From Chrysogorgia sp. JL179-B06 (Eukaryota > Cnidaria > Anthozoa > Scleralcyonacea > Chrysogorgiidae), in NCBI GenBank assembly GCA_035772405.1, contig JAYKKM010000070.1, positions 643,501-707,500 of the forward strand: 64,000 bases of DNA. The letters are read 5' to 3'. The notes beneath the pieces were generated by a model that saw nothing but the letters and a program-made list of their open reading frames with translations, did not search any database and was not told the DNA's origin. The position numbers and the translations under genes are program-made. Below are positions 60,885 through 64,000 of this stretch, piece by piece; position 1 is the stretch's first letter, and every line of letters starts with the position of its first letter.

Positions 60885-63800
60885 TTAGAAACTAACAGTC
60901 TCTTGTAACCTTAGTACTGCAGCAGCTTGGATAAGCTTAAGTATCCCTATACTAGTTGTAATAAGAAATTGGTCAAAGTATAAATTGTCATGTTCTTTAA
61001 GGCACAGAAGATTACCACTAAGGAGAATTCTATACAGATCTTCATCATCGTGAGCAAATAATATGGCGCTGTGTTGCACATCGAGGATATCTTGTAGTCT
61101 GTCAAGCATTTCTTCACGCTTGGTTGCACAAAATTCGCAGTTAATTACAAAATGCATAACAATATCAGAAAAACGTTTATTGCACAGCATACATGTGTAA
61201 AATTGACCGTTGTCCAGGGATAAGTCAGCTAAAATACTTGGGATATTGCCACAGAGAATGTTTACCGAGTTTGTTAGTGCTCCTATAAAATAAGGGTTTC
61301 TTTTGGCCACATGCCACAAATCTAGAGGCACGAGATTGATGTGAGTACAACTAAAATGACGAAGGTCATTAATTTTGCATGTATCAAGTCTCCAGCATTC
61401 AATTTGGTGCTGATGGATTTTGTCCTTGATCGTATTCTTCCATACATGATAAGAAGGGGTATGACCACTGACCTTAAAGTCATGTAGGACATAATAGAGC
61501 CCATACTTGCGCAGGATATTAATAATGTCAGGAACAAATCCAAGGGGCTTTTCAGCCAGACGGTACATGTAGGAAAAAAGACGTTTGACAAATAACTCCT
61601 TATATGTCGACGTTGATGGTGCAGTTAGCAGTTTGTGAAGGAACAATAATTTCATTTTATCAATGTATCCTTCTATGGTCCACAGTCCCAGGCTCCCAAT
61701 CGCAGCTACCGAACGAGTATTTTGGTCGAGTCCTTGTATTCTTTTGGCAGCGAACCTGTTGGCGATCTCAAGCTTTTCTACGTCGGACTTCTTTAGACCC
61801 CACCATAGTTCAGCCCCGTAAAGCATCCGTGGAAGAGCAACCGTGCGCCAAAGTTCAACGCTACAAATTGGATTCAAACCGCCTGGTCTTGCTCCACAAC
61901 TCAACAAGCATGATACCACTTCTTTACCCTTCTTAGCTGCATATTCACATCTATCCTTGTTGGAAAATGTACCGGATAACACGGTTCCTACATGCTCCCA
62001 TGTCCGTTCTTCCTTAACATCGTGATCTCCTAGTACCCATTTCCTACTGATTTTATGTAAATAATTTGATTTATTCGACTCACCAAAGGTCACTTCAACA
62101 GTTTTACCAGGATTGAATTCAAATCTCCACCTCTTGCTGTATTCGTTGACAGCGTGCAGCATTTGTTGAAGTCCGGCAACGCGAGTTGATAGCAGTGCAA
62201 TATCGTCGGCCACCATCACACAACCACTTGATATATCATCCACCTGTAAGCCGTTTTGCACAAGGCTATTCTCTATCGGTATGTCATTATTGTAGACCAG
62301 GAATAACCAAGGAGATAGTACACCACCTTGACGGACTCCCTGTTTTATTGGAAAATGGTCTGAGAGACAGCCATCTAGAGCAACACAGGCTGACAATTTG
62401 CTATACCACGCTCGAAGAAGTCGCCATGTTTTGCCACGGATGCCCATATTGTAAAGTTTGTAAAACAAGCCATCAAACCACACAGTATCAAATGCTTTTG
62501 ATGAATCCAGGAAACAAGCATATACCTTGGAGCCACGTTCAACATTATGCAGAACAGACTCTTGTAGAGTGAAAGTGGCCAGGTTGCAGCCGTTTCCGGG
62601 TTGGTAGGCAAATTGAAGAGGATGTGGGATGTTTAGTTCTTCGAATTTTATCATCATTCTGTCAAGCATTAGCCTTTCAAACAATTTCCCCAACACATTT
62701 AAAAGAGTTATGCCACGGTAATTAGATTTGTTTAACCGGTTTTTGTTTTTCCCTTTAAAGAGTGAGACGATCACACCTATGGTTGATGACGTTGGAACGT
62801 CCTCTATCGATCTTATCGCGTTAAACAGCTTGGTTAATATAACGTAAAGAGCTTCGTCTGCATATTTTAAATGTTCGTAAACGAGGCCATCAGAACCACA
62901 CGATTTCCCATTAGGTAGTTTTGAGCAAGCTAATGCTACATGGCTAACTTCGAAAGGATCATCCAGAGGATCGTCGTAGTCGTCTTGTTGGCTTTCCTGA
63001 CAATATTCGTCAATTTTGGCTGCAACATGCTTCTTGAAACTTTCATCAAACAAAGGATTCTGCAAAGGTGTGTACAGATTTTCATAATAACGTTTCCAAA
63101 TTGTTAATAACTCTTTTTCGTCAGTAACTATTCTACCGTCTTCTTTCAATTTGTTCTTTCGGTTGTTTACTTTGGCCCTCTTCTTAGACATTATCCTCTG
63201 GAAGCTACATCTGTTTGAGTCAAAGGTGTTCGTGAGGTCTACGAACTCATTCACTTCGTGCTCATAGGCTTTCCTTCTGAGGATTTTACGAAACTCGCGT
63301 TTTGCATTCTTGTAATCAATAAAGGTAGGATTGTTTGCATTCCTTGGGCGTCCATGGCTGATCCAAATATTTCTATATTTTCTCATTTCGCTATGCATTT
63401 GATCAAGGCCGTTTTTCCAATAAGATTTCAGATTTTTCTTGAATTTCTTTTTTGGAATCGACTCTGAAGCAGCAGAGAGAAGTGCCGTTGTTATTTTCGA
63501 TGTTACGGTATCAATTTCAGCGATTGAGGTAATTTCAGCTTGGTAATTAATTAGATTATGTAAATAACTCAGTTCATATCTTCGTTTTACCCGATCATGT
63601 TTTATGGTGTTCCAAGCTGTTTGAGTACGTTTTACAGTATTTTCTATCCGGTGCGTTACGGGCATCTGCAGAACACAAGCGATGGGGTAATGGTAAGACA
63701 TATTAAGACAATGCTCGGTCTTTACTTCGCAAGTTATGACAAGATCGGCAAAATCAGCCATTATCATGATGTGATCAACCGTAGTTAGACAAGTTCCTTC

Positions 63801-64000
63801 GTTCGCTGAGTAGGTTTCAATTGGGCCATTGGCAGATACTTGCGAGTTCAAGGATATTAGGCGATGTTTTTCCATCAGGGCACCCATTACGAGGCCTTTC
63901 CTATTTACTGAAGAAAAACTTCTGGGACCGCCAATGCTTCCTATGTGAGCATTAAAATCGCCAGCAATTATTACTTGACCAAGTTGAGATAGTTGGAGAA
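60885..64000 (-). CDS. LINE (non-LTR retrotransposon) ORF2: endonuclease-RT, 5' end outside window
   Basis: One frame stays open for over 1,030 codons from the right window edge to the stop at 60,885. The part beyond 63,887 reads VIIAGDFNAHIG, an AP-endonuclease motif, so the start lies off-window. RT landmarks: SNYRGITLLNVLGKLFE, ACFLDSSKAFDTVW, IKQGVRQGGVLSPWLF, and the active site MVADDIALLS (near 62,210), where V replaces the usual Y/F. A C-terminal CMLCNKRF ... H ... C knuckle lies near 61,170. The element copies itself by target-primed reverse transcription. The intact frame suggests recent activity. I do not assign the clade firmly. Confidence 0.9.
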   Translation of the reverse strand, partial: LQLSQLGQVIIAGDFNAHIGSIGGPRSFSSVNRKGLVMGALMEKHRLISLNSQVSANGPIETYSANEGTCLTTVDHIMIMADFADLVITCEVKTEHCLNMSYHYPIACVLQMPVTHRIENTVKRTQTAWNTIKHDRVKRRYELSYLHNLINYQAEITSIAEIDTVTSKITTALLSAASESIPKKKFKKNLKSYWKNGLDQMHSEMRKYRNIWISHGRPRNANNPTFIDYKNAKREFRKILRRKAYEHEVNEFVDLTNTFDSNRCSFQRIMSKKRAKVNNRKNKLKEDGRIVTDEKELLTIWKRYYENLYTPLQNPLFDESFKKHVAAKIDEYCQESQQDDYDDPLDDPFEVSHVALACSKLPNGKSCGSDGLVYEHLKYADEALYVILTKLFNAIRSIEDVPTSSTIGVIVSLFKGKNKNRLNKSNYRGITLLNVLGKLFERLMLDRMMIKFEELNIPHPLQFAYQPGNGCNLATFTLQESVLHNVERGSKVYACFLDSSKAFDTVWFDGLFYKLYNMGIRGKTWRLLRAWYSKLSACVALDGCLSDHFPIKQGVRQGGVLSPWLFLVYNNDIPIENSLVQNGLQVDDISSGCVMVADDIALLSTRVAGLQQMLHAVNEYSKRWRFEFNPGKTVEVTFGESNKSNYLHKISRKWVLGDHDVKEERTWEHVGTVLSGTFSNKDRCEYAAKKGKEVVSCLLSCGARPGGLNPICSVELWRTVALPRMLYGAELWWGLKKSDVEKLEIANRFAAKRIQGLDQNTRSVAAIGSLGLWTIEGYIDKMKLLFLHKLLTAPSTSTYKELFVKRLFSYMYRLAEKPLGFVPDIINILRKYGLYYVLHDFKVSGHTPSYHVWKNTIKDKIHQHQIECWRLDTCKINDLRHFSCTHINLVPLDLWHVAKRNPYFIGALTNSVNILCGNIPSILADLSLDNGQFYTCMLCNKRFSDIVMHFVINCEFCATKREEMLDRLQDILDVQHSAILFAHDDEDLYRILLSGNLLCLKEHDNLYFDQFLITTSIGILKLIQAAAVLRLQETVSF

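Overview
The window looks like AT-rich, repeat-dense nuclear DNA from an early-branching or otherwise intron-bearing invertebrate (cnidarian-like or sponge-like; the species cannot be told). The evidence is degraded exons with GT/AG borders, CR1/L2-type and other non-LTR retrotransposons, a Penelope-like element, many short inverted-repeat elements and microsatellites. No bacterial features, no intact tRNA or rRNA genes and no CRISPR array were seen.

Region 1 (1-15,892) is the main find: a Polinton/Maverick element (adintovirus-like integrated virus) whose genes are nearly all open. It carries protein-primed-type DNA polymerase B (cut by the left window edge), chromodomain integrase, FtsK/HerA-type packaging ATPase, a double-jelly-roll-type major capsid protein, a minor capsid (penton-like) protein, a GIY-YIG nuclease, a NUMOD1-like DNA-binding protein, several membrane proteins, a lectin-like protein and a myristoylation-signal protein. 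Genes lie in short head-to-tail runs with spacers of a few bases. An ATAAA/TAATAAA motif lies at, or within a few bases of, almost every ATG, and several runs end in perfect or near-perfect hairpins of 11-13 bp with a 4-nt loop. Together these suggest compact promoters and hairpin 3' ends. The right end (about 14,793-15,892) contains a start-less copy of the PolB C-terminus. This is best explained by a long terminal inverted repeat whose mirror copy, off the left edge, holds the real PolB 3' end. No adenovirus-type protease was recognised.

Region 2 (15,893-24.7 kb): the Polinton appears to sit inside the endonuclease region of a broken L2/CR1-like LINE, whose 3' part follows immediately. Then come a TTAA-flanked MITE, a degraded multi-exon gene on the minus strand, another MITE and a single clean exon.

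Region 3 (25-47 kb) holds a broken tyrosine-recombinase gene, fragments of a DUF3987-like family, MITEs, a 47-bp-arm hairpin, a broken CR1-like LINE with an SGNH-esterase ORF1, a degraded HECT ubiquitin-ligase gene, a broken DDE integrase-core gene, and a 1.1-kb foldback element with an 8-bp target duplication. A 48-bp miniature relative of that foldback lies at 27,980.

Region 4 (47-64 kb) holds a 3.7-kb inverted-repeat structure. It has integrase remnants in its arms and small genes inside: a GRF-like zinc finger, a signal-peptide/TM protein with LRR-cap-like cysteines, and an MG-C protein. It may be a second, decayed Polinton-like relic. Next are tRNA-like repeats, a MITE, a Penelope-like fragment, a 2-kb palindrome with two inverted half-transposases between microsatellites, and a LINE whose >1,000-codon reverse transcriptase ORF is open to the window edge.
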